Shown one piece after another: positions 33,401 to 43,993 of a stretch of 64,000 nucleotides of DNA. Made by a program: the position numbers and the translations under genes. Source of the stretch: Clytia hemisphaerica (lineage: Eukaryota; Cnidaria; Hydrozoa; Leptothecata; Clytiidae); contig CACVBU010000918.1 in the NCBI GenBank assembly GCA_902728285.1, forward strand, positions 267,086 through 331,085, in the 5' to 3' direction. Below the pieces are notes generated by a model. The model was not told where the DNA came from. It made no database searches and saw nothing but the letters and a program-made list of their open reading frames with translations. Numbering within the stretch: the first letter of the stretch is position 1; every line of letters begins with the position of its first letter.

Positions 33401-36400
33401 TGCGCTAAAATGGTAGACAAAGCTGTGGCTGATCTTTTCGATGGAAGTTGTTGGAATGTTTACAAGGCTCTTGACAGAATATCGTTTGTTTGATTCTCAA
33501 TGATGACAGTGCTGTTATTAATTTTGTTAGATCTGACAAATTGATGTTTGTAAGTGCACTTTACAGTTTTGATTCCCATTGAAAAATCATATTCTGATTT
33601 TCATGTTATTGGATGCTGTTTTAGAGCTTTAGAGCTAGCCTGATAGGATGCAGAATTGACAAAAAAAATTTGCCCTTCGAATCTCTTGCAGTTTTTGAGT
33701 GAATCGATTTTTAGTTAATCAAAAATTTGCCCTGATCTAAGGGGTGCCCCACGAAAACCATTCTTAAGGCATTTTCTGAATCTCGGACGCTGGTCTATAT
33801 TTCGAATAAAATAGTCAAATATTTTTTTTAAAATCTTGTTTGCAGAGAAATCTGACGTCAGCAAAAAATGCTAAAATGAACCTGTGTGGTATGAGAAGGG
33901 CGACGGGAGAACAACAAAAATGTGCCTGTTTGGAACGATCTTTGCAGTGGTTTAAACTAAATAATTGAATACAAAAGAAACTATCAAATAGCGAAAAATT
34001 GATTAATGCATAAACAGGCAAAAAGAACTAACTTAAAAAGGCCAAGCCGTGTAGTGAAAGGGCACAAGGAAAAAGCAAAGAAACAAACAAAGGATAGAAG
34101 CTTACCAGCATGCACAACCAGAGTTGTTATTGTTAGGAGAAACTTGAGTTATGCTTTACCAAGCACGACGATCTTTAGAGTAATGTTTAAAAATCGGGAA
34201 ACCAAAAGTTTATTTTTGTAATAAGTGCAGTACTGTTTTTTAAAACGGCCCCATTTTTTGAGTCAATAAAGCCCATACGTGTAATATTTGAAAACAAAAT
34301 TTCTTTTTGATAAAAACTTTTCAAAATCGGGAATTTCTCGAAAAATTTGATTTTAGATCCCTCAAAATCCCGCTTCATCCCGCTTTAGATCCCTCAAAAT
34401 CGGAATCGAATTAACTTCCGATTGGGAAGGGCTAGAGTTCTCAATTTTTCACTGGATATTCGTTTTCATCTTCCTTATCGGATGAAAGAAAGATCCTGTC
34501 GTTAAATATCGTCAATTTTATTTTACGACCAAAAATAGTCATTATTTTAATCCGATAATTCCGATTACAGATCGCCGTGAAGCGACCAAGTTTCCTTACG
34601 CAGGAAAAAGGCGTTGAAAATGTGTCAACACATACATAACCTTTCTTATACGTCTCTTATTCAAAACTGATTTAGTAAAGCAAGAAAATTTCACTGTAAT
34701 CGCTTTTACCAAAAAAAAATTACCTTAGAGACATAAAAATAAAGCTAAACTGAGATGACGTCATAATTGCTAAACATAAAATCAAAACAAAACGCGTACG
34801 TAATAAAATTGATAATTGCTTTAGTGAAAAGAATAGTTATAATAATTTCACATGATGATTTTCATGGTTCTAGTACATTGAGTTTCAAGCCCGAAGGGCT
34901 AGAGGCGAGACTCCTGGATGGGAAATGAAACCCACTTATTTCCCATCTAGAAAGCCCGTGCGTAGTTTTTACACAAATGCTGGATTAAAACTAAAATCGA
35001 TCGCTAGATTTCAAAAAAATTTAGTCCTCAAAAACAAAGAAACCGCTAGATACAGTCCGTCGTCATGATTATGGCGCGTTCTACGCGCTTTTTGGATGGG
35101 AAATAAGTAGCTTCAATTTCTCTTGCCTGGGTTAAAGTTTCGCCTTCCCTTCGGGCTTGAAACTCAATGTTCTAGTACCCATTTACTTTGACATATTACT
35201 TCCTCTTCGTATATGTATTGTATTCTCTAGTAAGCCGCACAGTCGCTTTATAAATCATACTTCTCACTTTTTTTGGTTACAGAGCACAACAGCAGATGAA
35301 GAAATAGCGTCGGCACAAAACCATTCCGATATAAGACTTTTCTCTCTCAACCAATTTGCATCTGAGAAACCATTACAAGATTTTGACCTCAACAATGTCC
35401 TCTTGAAATGGTCTGTAGCTTCAAAAGGTAATATTTAAGTATAATTTTAATATTTAGTCCTCATATCCCAAATGTCGGGTATTGTTGTACATTTTTCATG
35501 GATAATACTTGGCGAGCGTCACATTATAGCCAACACCTGTGTCACATGCCCGATAAAATCTCCTACCCTTTCTGGAAAAACCGGCAAAAATAGCCCTTTT
35601 GAGAAAAGTCCTTAAATTTCAGATTCAGTTTGAAACTGCACTGAAATCACATTTTGAAACACATTGTAATTGTAAAGTTCAATTTCTCCATTAGTATATA
35701 TTCAGCTGCTCTATTTTTATTCCAACCGGTGAAAACTTTCAAATGCATACAAGTAGAAGAAATTTCTCGTATACACTCCTGGAAAATTGAAACGATTTAA
35801 CAGATACTCACGAAATAAACTCCAAAGTTGCCAGAGACAACTACGCTGTTACATCCCCTTCTCACAGACCCACTGGAACCCCTTCCCACTGGAGAAATTG
35901 GCCAAAATATCGTCCCCGGTGGAAAATGATTCTCTAGTTTTTTGTCCCCACTGAAAAAAATTAACTAGACAAATCCTCACTGCAAAATATTTTGCTATTT
36001 TTGCCATCCCCACTGAATTTTCTGACTATAAAACAAAAGAATTGAAATTCCCAGGCATGAAAAATATGGGAATATTGATATCCATCGAGTTTCAGTCCGT
36101 TTTTTTATCCTCACTGATTGAATAAATCCGACCGGGTCTGTGAGAAGGGGGTGTACTGTTGAATTTAAAATAAAATTCACCCGATAAAATAAGATTCCAA
36201 TAAAAGTCTCTCATACTGTCTTTCTAGATACCGTTGGAGGTCCTGCTTGGAAATATTTCTCAGCATTGTGTTGGATGTATGGTCGACGATTATATGATCA
36301 ATACAAAATCCCTATTGGTTTAGTTGATAGTGATTGGGGAGGTACCTGTGCTGAGGCTTGGTCATCACCGGAGGCTCTGGCGAAGTGTGGTTTGAAGAAG

Positions 36401-39100
36401 AACTCTGTTCAAACTAGAGGGGATAGGGTACGCTTGAAACGAGACGTACTGGTTGAACGAACAGTTTATGAAGATTCTAATGTTGATCCAAACTCATATT
36501 CAGTATTATGGAATTCTATGATTCGTCCTTTTTTGAATATGACAATCAAAGGTGCTATTTGGTACCAAGGTGAACATAATACGATTGTGAATAAAGATTA
36601 TTACGCATGCGTATTCCCAGAGATGATCAATAATTGGAGAAAGAAATGGTTTGAGGGAACTGATGGTTCAACGGATCAGATGTTTCCTTTTGGTTTTGCT
36701 CAGGTGAGAAAATATAGATAAGAAATTTATTTTCCAGGTTTATTAGCTATGTTACATAGTTTTTACCATTATGGAAGAAAAACATTCGATTTCAAAGAGT
36801 AGATTCCTTAAAGCCCTTAAATGAAAATATGTTGGGAAGGTAGCTTTAGACCAATTCTGTGTGACGTCGTTTTCACTGGCACCATCAGACATTTTCCTAA
36901 GAAATGGTAGAAAGAATATGTGAAGAATGATTTAGTAACACATTGAGAGCTCAAAGTCATCAAATATTTCTCGTTTGGACTTGCACATAATTTTCTGTTT
37001 GTTTTTTGTTTCTTGGGTAAAGTTTATGTCAGTTAGAAACAGGCAGTCTTTGAGGGTTGCTTGAAGTTAATTTGATTTCGCCGAATCGATTTACAATGAA
37101 AAGTATGTCTCACTTATAACGGATAGAAGACCCTTTCCAAATCAATCTGCTCTTTAAGAAAAGTTAATCGTTTTTTCGTAGATTGGCTTGGAATTCTGAT
37201 CGTCTTTCAAACACTTCTGATTGGTTGTTTTATATCACAAAGATTTAACTTTTTTCATATTTTGACAGGCCCGGCGGAACAACCGTAAAAGTGGAAGGGC
37301 AAAGGCTCAAAATGAGATAGAACTTGCCAGGAATTGGAGAAAGAAAATCTTATTCAGCCTCCCCGCTTTCACCGGGCCTGTTTGAGAGCCAAGTGGAATC
37401 TTGGAAATCTAACCTACATCATGGACAATAAAATTTCTGTCTGCCTTTAAAGTCGGTTTCTAATTTGTTTCCAATATGTAGATAGTCTAACTAATTTTAC
37501 TCTTCAATTTTCAGCTAGCAACAGTCGGGGCTGATTTTTCATCAAAAAGGCCCGACTTTGCAAAGATCCGATACGAACAGACAGCAAATTACGGTTATGT
37601 TCCAAACCAGCAACAACAAAACGTCTTTATGGCCGTTGCTATGGATCTCCCTGACGACAAATCACCATTCGGCTCTATCCACCCACGTGATAAAGCAACA
37701 GTCGCTGATAGGCTAGTATTGGGAGCACGTGCTTTAGTTTATGGCGAGTCTAGTATCAATTTTCAAGGACCAATTATGGATACATGTTCTTTGTTTAATT
37801 ATGGGGGGAATTTTGGAATCAAAGTTGCGTTTAGGAATGCTGAAAAAGGAATACAAGTTAAGGGTCCGACTGGTTTTGAGGTACGTATATTTTAAAATTA
37901 AACATAGGCGTGTGTGACTTGTTGAAATTATGACAGATACTCTAGTAGCTATGAGGAACCTCCACCTTTTTATAAACTCCGACACCTTTTTCATCCAGAT
38001 TTTCAAAATTGCAAAAACATGGGACAAATTTGCAAAAAGATTTAACGTTTCATGCTATATTGCGTTAAAAATTTGCATTTCATTGAGGCTATCCTTGAAC
38101 TAATACCCCTGTCTCCGCACTGCAACAAAATTCAATAATAGCCAATCGAAATGGACAACCGCTCTTGCTTTTAATGGATGGAGATTTAAAATTTGATTAT
38201 TTATATTATATCTAAAAAGTCTAATGGGGAAACTTTAGTGCTATTCCCAATGGGAATGAGGATTCATGTATTTCCTGTCAGGTGAAATATTAGGACACCC
38301 CTGTGTCACAGACCTGAAAATTTGGCTAAAATGTCCTCCCCGGTGGGAAAATACCCTGCAATTTCAGCCCCACTTGGAAATTGACTTTCATTTCATCCCC
38401 ATTCGAAATTCAATGTTTAAAAATTGCACTCCAAAACCATCCTCACTTGTTTTTTCTTACCTTGGAACAACAGAATTCCTATCTTCTTTGGAATTTCGAT
38501 ATAAATTTTAATCCCCACTGAGGAAAAAGGTTCCACTAGGGCTGTGAGACAGGGGTGTATTAGGGTTTGTTTCTCATATGGGTATAATTTTAGTGATCAA
38601 AGAGAGGTCAAACCGGGTTTACGACGTACGGCATATTTCATAACTTATAAGTCACCAACTTACCAATCTCGTTCACAGAGCCACTTACACCACTTTGCGA
38701 TTCTACTGATGGACGTGAGAAACACAGCTGGCGCACAAAGTTCTTTCAACGTCAATTTAATGTTCACAACGTCCATTAAACGTTAGATGAATGTTAAAAC
38801 AACGTTGTGTGTCAGCCAAGAAGTGAACAAAGGGACTGCCACCATTTTTATCATTTCACCGCATTTTTATTTTCGTTTTAGGTCAAGGCATCTGGTTCAA
38901 CAGAATGGACACCTGCCGAGATAATTTCACCATCTGATGATCACCAAAGTATTTTACTATCTCTTCCTTTTGAACCTTCATTAAACGTCACAATGGTTCG
39001 ATACGCTTGGTCCCAGACTCCTTGCGAGTACAAGAAATGTGCTGTTTACTCTATTGAAAATGATTTACCAAGCCCACCCGGAGTTTGCTTCATTCCTTGA
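30184..39100 (+). CDS. SIAE: Sialate O-acetylesterase-like gene SIAE-2 (six exons)
   Basis: Paralogue of SIAE-1. Exons are 30184-30403, 31624-31793, 35283-35427, 36228-36703, 37515-37880 and 38882-39100. The junctions are GT/AG with phases identical to SIAE-1, giving 531 aa with a signal peptide (about 1-20). The catalytic blocks are complete: LCSGQSNM (Ser119), WYQGEHN and the SPFGSIHPRDK block with His392. In the SWGGT block the serine is Asp (SDWGGT). Exon 4 carries a 22-residue insert relative to SIAE-1, including an RGD and the basic RLKR at 247-250, a possible proprotein-convertase site; mammalian lysosomal SIAE is known to be cleaved into two subunits. The start ATG 30184 is chosen because the longer frame opens with TTG and the ATG at 30173 is in another frame. 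Confidence 0.93.
30903..31008. repeat. CCCAGCTGGC palindromic element, copy 3 (SIAE-2 intron 1)
   Basis: CCCAGTTGGCACGCTGGCAC ... AACGTTGTGTGCCAGCTGGG. The left end has an extra partial repeat of GCTGGC. Confidence 0.87.
31046..31500. mobile_element. G-run element with 9-bp direct repeat in SIAE-2 intron 1
   Basis: Flanked by ATGCCGTCC at 31037-31045 and 31501-31509 (8 or 9 bp duplication). Inside are CCGGGGGGCACCC, CACTGTAAGGGT repeats and ACTGCCCCTCCGG. It shares the CACTGTAAGGG motif with 11940-12259, in reverse. It ends 123 bases before exon 2. Confidence 0.82.
31624..31793 (+). CDS. SIAE: SIAE-2 exon 2 (catalytic serine)
   Basis: The acceptor is TTCTAATAG and the donor GTGAGA. Encodes DWNGNAVWSVKLSP... 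GDVWLCSGQSNMQFTVGM. Phase 0 at its end. Confidence 0.9.
32296..32434. mobile_element. Palindromic TA element with telomere-like loop
   Basis: GACGATATCGGCTTTCCGAA.. pairs with ..AAAGCCGATATCGTC. TA flanks both sides. The loop contains GTTAGGGTTAGGGTTA, 2.5 units of the animal telomere repeat. Lies in SIAE-2 intron 2. Confidence 0.85.
33069..33096. repeat. Short tandem (CGCAAGCA)3
   Basis: Three head-to-tail CGCAAGCA units in SIAE-2 intron 2. Confidence 0.8.
34872..35178. repeat. Fold-back repeat TTTCAAGCCCGAAGGG
   Basis: AGTACATTGAGTTTCAAGCC...GAAGGG pairs with CCCTTC..GGCTTGAAACTCAATG near 35150-35178. Interior ATGGGAAAT blocks are also inverted. It lies about 105 bases before SIAE-2 exon 3. 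Confidence 0.8.
35283..35427 (+). CDS. SIAE: SIAE-2 exon 3
   Basis: The acceptor is TTGGTTACAG and the donor GTAATA. 145 nt, the same length as in SIAE-1, but strongly diverged in sequence; only the DIRLF core is plain. Confidence 0.87.
35851..36154. mobile_element. ACACCCC-type inverted-repeat element (SIAE-2 intron 3)
   Basis: ACATCCCCTTCTCACAGACC at the left, GGTCTGTGAGAAGGGGGTGT at the right. CTGTT lies on both sides. Ends 73 bases before exon 4. Confidence 0.82.
36228..36703 (+). CDS. SIAE: SIAE-2 exon 4 (core with 22-residue insert)
   Basis: The acceptor is TTTCTAG and the donor GTGAGA. The SGNH core blocks are present. The insert after ALAKCGLKK contains RGDRVRLKRDV. The exon is 66 nt longer than exon 4 of SIAE-1, exactly 22 codons. 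Confidence 0.92.
37515..37880 (+). CDS. SIAE: SIAE-2 exon 5 (catalytic histidine)
   Basis: The acceptor is TTTTCAG and the donor GTACGT. Encodes YEQTANYGYVPN, VFMAVAMDLPDD and IHPRDK. Very similar to SIAE-1 exon 5. Confidence 0.92.
38295..38558. mobile_element. ACACCCC-type inverted-repeat element, complete copy with duplication
   Basis: ACACCCCTGTGTCACAGACC / GGGCTGTGAGACAGGGGTGT, directly flanked by ATTAGG at 38289-38294 and 38559-38564. In SIAE-2 intron 5. Fragments occur at 636, 16545, 26050, 28345 and 45478. Confidence 0.85.
38723..38817. repeat. CCCAGCTGGC palindromic element, copy 4 (SIAE-2 intron 5)
   Basis: CACAGCTGGCGCACAAAGTT ... AACAACGTTGTGTGTCAGCC. The terminal bases have decayed. 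Confidence 0.82.
38882..39100 (+). CDS. SIAE: SIAE-2 exon 6 (C-terminus)
   Basis: The acceptor is CGTTTTAG. Ends YAWSQTPCEYKKCAVYS...LPSPPGVCFIP with stop TGA. The paired-cysteine pattern is conserved with SIAE-1. Confidence 0.9.
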   Translation, partial: VKASGSTEWTPAEIISPSDDHQSILLSLPFEPSLNVTMVRYAWSQTPCEYKKCAVYSIENDLPSPPGVCFIP

Positions 39101-39766
39101 TTTCTTTAGAAAAATAGTAGTGGTGAAAGATTTCTTTAAACTGATTTTATAACATTTTCATAAATGTTAGACCTACTAATTTATATTAATCGAGACTTTA
39201 AAACCTCCGGTAAATTTGATAATTTTTATGGTAAGATTTAACATATGAATATTAATTTTTATAGATCTTTCTTTTTTACAATGATCAATTCACGACAAAA
39301 ATTGTAAATATCATTTGATATTTTGTTGTTTTTAGTCACCTTCTTGAAATCTGTAATCCGAGTGAATTTAAACATCAAACTAAGGTATCTGGCCTCGATA
39401 AATTTCCTGTTTTTTCAAATTTACTCTAAGCAGCATACAGACGAAGGCTCAATCATTTAAAATATAGGTCTAAAGTAAAATAAGTTGTCATGATATGTAT
39501 AAAAATCACAGGTATAATAGAAAATAAGTACTCCCGATACTTTTTTCTGGGAAATTTGTGCCTTACTCTGGTATTTCCTGTGACACCTGTCTAGAAGGCT
39601 TTTGTTCCTTTCTATTGTTTATAAGTTGAACTTGCGTTGAGAAATTTGTTTCTTCGTTTGTTTTTTTTTCTCACTTTTTGACCATGTGACTAAATTTTAA
39701 ATCCAACCCAAGAGGAGAGAGTATCTTTATAACAGACAATCATCATCATCGGGAATTCAGCAAGTG
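39101..39766. other. 3' flank of SIAE-2
   Basis: AT-rich, no gene. No canonical AATAAA in the first 200 bases after the stop, so the poly(A) site cannot be placed. Confidence 0.5.
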
Positions 39767-40589
39767 TACACGTTTTTCATATATAAGAACAAACTATATA
39801 AGAACTTCGGCTTCGTTGGCCGAAGAGTTAAGAACAAGTTAAGATCATTTTTAAACTAATTATTATCAAGCTTTTTGGGGGCTCCTAATCTCAAAAGGGG
39901 GAGGGTATTTTCAACCACCCTTGCATAACTTCTGATCTAGGAAAACTATGGACTTGAAACTTGGCAGTAATGTTCTCTACCATAAAATAAATTAATAGGA
40001 AAAAATTTGAGTTGATGACGTCATCACAAAGTTTCATAATTACCGCTGACCAGTGAAAATGTAATCTCAACTAAAATTGCATTTAAAGTTGAACAAATAA
40101 AGATTTTTGAATTCAGTTTTGATTTTATGAAAGCCAAACAGAATATCTTTAACGTAATTGCAGGTTTTTAATGTACTAATAAAATTGACGTTTAAAATCT
40201 ACGCAGTAGATGAAAAGATTTATATACTAAGAAGTATTAAAAGCTAAAACTTGTCAAAGTTTGAAGTTAAATGTATGCCAATATCAAAAGTTATGCTAAA
40301 TTTAAGATTTTGTGATTTTACAGGGTTTTAGCTGATTATATAACATGCCTGAACTTTAAGAGTGTTAAAATTTATCCATCAGCAAAAAAGTGCCAGGGTG
40401 GTGGAAAACAACCCCCTCATAAAAATAGGGTTAAGGCTTTGCTGGGGATCCGATTTATTAGGAAAATGGACAAAAATACTCACAATATACCTTCATCTTA
40501 AGAACAATTTAAGGCTTAAAACTCAACAAAGTTAAGAAATATCCTAAGGTTTCAAACTTTTTGGATCTGTTCTTATAAAAAAAAGTGTA
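39767..40589. mobile_element. TACACGTTTTT element, long copy (about 820 bp)
   Basis: Left end TACACGTTTTTCATATATAA then GAACAAACTATATAAGAAC. Right end GTTCTTATAAAAAAAAGTGTA. The same termini occur on 369- to 372-bp copies at 19016 and 50663. Confidence 0.72.
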
Positions 40590-41137
40590 CACAAGAATGC
40601 CAATTTTAGAGCAATTTAAATTACCCAATATCCCCCCCCCCGTAATACTAAAATGTTTCTCAAAAATGCCATAAAATTTTAAAATGAAAGTGTGGCTAAT
40701 TGCTGGCCACAGCAATAGTATGTATTGGAATAAAAAACTGTTTCGTGCACAGTTTTTTTTTTGCTTTTCTACAGTATTATTACCTTATTAAATGAAAATA
40801 AATATGGAAGTATTTAACGGCCTTGAAATTAACACGCAAAAAAATCAACACGAATTTTATTTGCTTTTTCAATGATACCACGGCTGGTTGCATGTAGCAA
40901 TAGAAAAATCTATATATTCTATATATTTTTGACAATGAATAAGCCACTGCAATCCTTACAACGAAATTATTTGTTCACTTACAAAATGAATTCCCTGCAA
41001 ATTGTCATTTCTTTAGAGTGAAATATTAAGTGGTTGTTGTTTGCAAAGAGTTTGGGCTTGAAAATCTAGACATATATTTTTTTCTCATAAAATGTTGAGG
41101 ATAATTTGATTCAAAATTACGTGGTTGACTATAACTT

Positions 41138-43993
41138 AAAGTCTGTTCACGATAAGTGTGCACTCTTTTTTCTTTTACCTATAATTTTTGAAGGGATTCT
41201 TCAATCTTTATAAATTTGGTATCGTTGGAGAGATATTTGTGAGTATAACAATTTGAAATAACAAAGTCTTTGAAAAAGTTCTAAAAACGAAGATGAAAAT
41301 AAAGAAGAAAAAAATGAAGATCTTGTTAGTCCAGGAGCCAAATCCTATATCTCCTTAAATAAGTACTTTTGCTTAACCCAAGATTCTACAGAACAAACTA
41401 TATATTTTTGAAATCCTCAATTATCCTAGTTTAAGAAATGGTCCGTCCCCAAAGCTAACTCCTTGTCAATTTTTCATACTGGGCCCAAATTTAGGGGGTA
41501 CTTTTTACCCTTTGTAAGGATTTGTTAAGGAAAATATCTTTCCATGTATGATATAATTTGCTACACCTCGTGAATAAATTGACCAATTACTTTGAAACTT
41601 TGCCAAAACAGTTTTAAGATAGATTGGTGATCATCATTTGCAAAATAATTTAGCGAAAAATTATTTTGGGGGGTTTACCTGGGTGAAAATAGGGAAAATT
41701 TGGGTATTTTCACTGAATTTTGACCCTTTATAAGACTGGGACCTACCAATACAACTTTTAATGAGGCATAAACTTTGTGTTATGATAAAATTTGATGCGA
41801 TACACCAGCAAAATTTCTTGTCAACTGTATTTGGTATCATTTTGACGCTTCAGGGGGTAAGAATGCCCATTTTATTGATTTTCTGCATAATTTGAGCAAT
41901 ATTCACTGCTTATTATCTCGCCTAAAATATCTTCGAAAATAGTTTTAACTTGATCTTTGTGTAATATACACTAGAAAGTTGCAATTCTGAATCGAAACTA
42001 TCACATTCTGAGTGCAACTGGACAAACCAGGGGGTAAAATTGCCCATTTTAGTGGATTTTTATTCATTTTTGGGCCCATTGGACCCATAAAACAGTATTA
42101 AGGTGTACAAAATTTGATTTCTAACTACTGGAAACATTGATACTTTCTGATAGACAATAGAGGAAAGCAGTCTGTGGTTTTCCATTATCTGGCATCAGGG
42201 ATACAGGTGGCAAATCAGGGTGTAGATATGCCAATTTCTAGTTCGCAGTCGTCTGAGTTTTTCTTTTGAGAAGTTTCCTCAAAAACCTAAATTTTTAGGA
42301 TGGAAACCAGCTCTAACAAACTTTAAATTACCATTTAATCATTTGTTAGTCCTTTTAAAGACAACTACACAACATTTCGATGCTTTTAACTGAAGTTATG
42401 GCTACATAATTACAGTGATTTAGCGTAAATTTATCAGCTTTTTCTTCCCAAAACCGTCACTACTGCCGGCTTTTAAGTAGAACTTCTTATTTTGAGGCAA
42501 GCTACTGTTACTGTTAGGAAAGTAAAATAGCGGAAAAAAGAGAGAAGTCACCTCAAAGCATGACCTTATAGAGGACATCAAGTTCTACTTTCATCGAAGA
42601 TGATTTGGCTTTCTTCGTCAGGAAGGCCGTATATCCCCCTTAACCCGCAATATACTACTTTTATTTATACGCCTTTTAGCAATTATTTATCAAGTACCAG
42701 ACTCCAGATAATAATTGAACTGCTAGTAGGAACCATTTCGGGAGGTGCAACCTAAATACTGTTCTATGGGTCAAATGGGCCCAAAAATTTATAATAAAAT
42801 CGTTTAAAATTGGCAATTTTGCCCCCTGGTTTCTCCAACTGCACCCTGTATGCAGAGTTTCAAGTCAGCATCGTAATTTTCTAGTGTATCTAGTTTACAC
42901 AAAGATCAAGTTAAAACTATTTTCGAAGATATTTTAGACGACATAAGCAATGAAAATTGCTCAAATTATGTAAAAATTAAATAAAATGGGCATTTATGTA
43001 CCCCCTGAAGCGTTGAAAATGATACTAAATACAGTTGAAAAGAAATTTTACTGGTGTATCGCATCAAATTTTATCATGACACAAAGTTTGTGCCTCATTA
43101 AAAGTTGTTTTGGTAGGTCTCAGTCTTATAAAGTGTCAAAACTCAGTGAAAATACCCAAATTTTCCCTATTTTCCCCCAGGTAAACCCTCAAAAATAATT
43201 TTTCGCTAAATTGTTTTGCCAATGATGATCACCAATCTATCTTGAAACTCTTGGCAAAGTTTCAAAGCAATTGTTTAATTTATTCATGAGATATAACAAA
43301 TTATATCATACATGGAAAGATATTTTCCTTAACAAATCCATACAAAGGGTAAAAAGTACCCCCTAAACTCGGGCCCAGTATGAAAAATTGACCAGGAATT
43401 AGCTTTGGGGACGGACCATTTCTTAAACTAGGATAATTGAGGATTCTTAAAATGTATGGTTTATCCTGTAGAATTATGGGATAAGCAAAATGCTATTTTT
43501 CAGGTTTGGCTCCCGGACTATGTAAAAAAGTGCTATAACTTTCATTATCACTGGAAAGATTCTTTGATCTTGGGAGGTCATCACTGTCAAGAATTTTCGC
43601 CAAAATATTTATTCAATATAAAGCTATGATACAAAGTAAATAAGAGATTGACCCAAAAAAACAGCAGAGAACAGCGTTTTTAGACGTCAATTAGCTTATA
43701 GCTTTGTTTGATATCTTTTGACTGAATGATTATTTTTGAGAAATTCTTTCACAGTGATGACGCTCGATGATCAAGGACTCACTTCAGAGAAAACTTTTCT
43801 ACAAGATCTTCATTTTTTTCTTCTTCATTTTCATCTTCATTTTTATAATTTTTTTAAATTGTTTTTTTATTTTAAATTGTTTCACTCATTAATAATATCT
43901 TTCCAATGATATCAAATTTATAAAGATTGAAGAATTGCTTCAAAAGGTATAGGTAAAAGAAAAAAGAGTGCACACTTATCGTGAATAGACTTT
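41138..43993. mobile_element. Giant fold-back element with AAAGTCTGTTCA ends (2.9 kb)
   Basis: The tips AAAGTCTGTTCACGATAAGT and its complement frame two arms (about 41138-42110 and 42745-43993) that pair over most of their length (e.g. CAAACTTTGTGTC, TTCTTAAACTAGGATAATTG). The right arm has extra sequence near 43540-43880. The loop is about 630 bp. The frames inside are repeat by-products. Confidence 0.9.
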
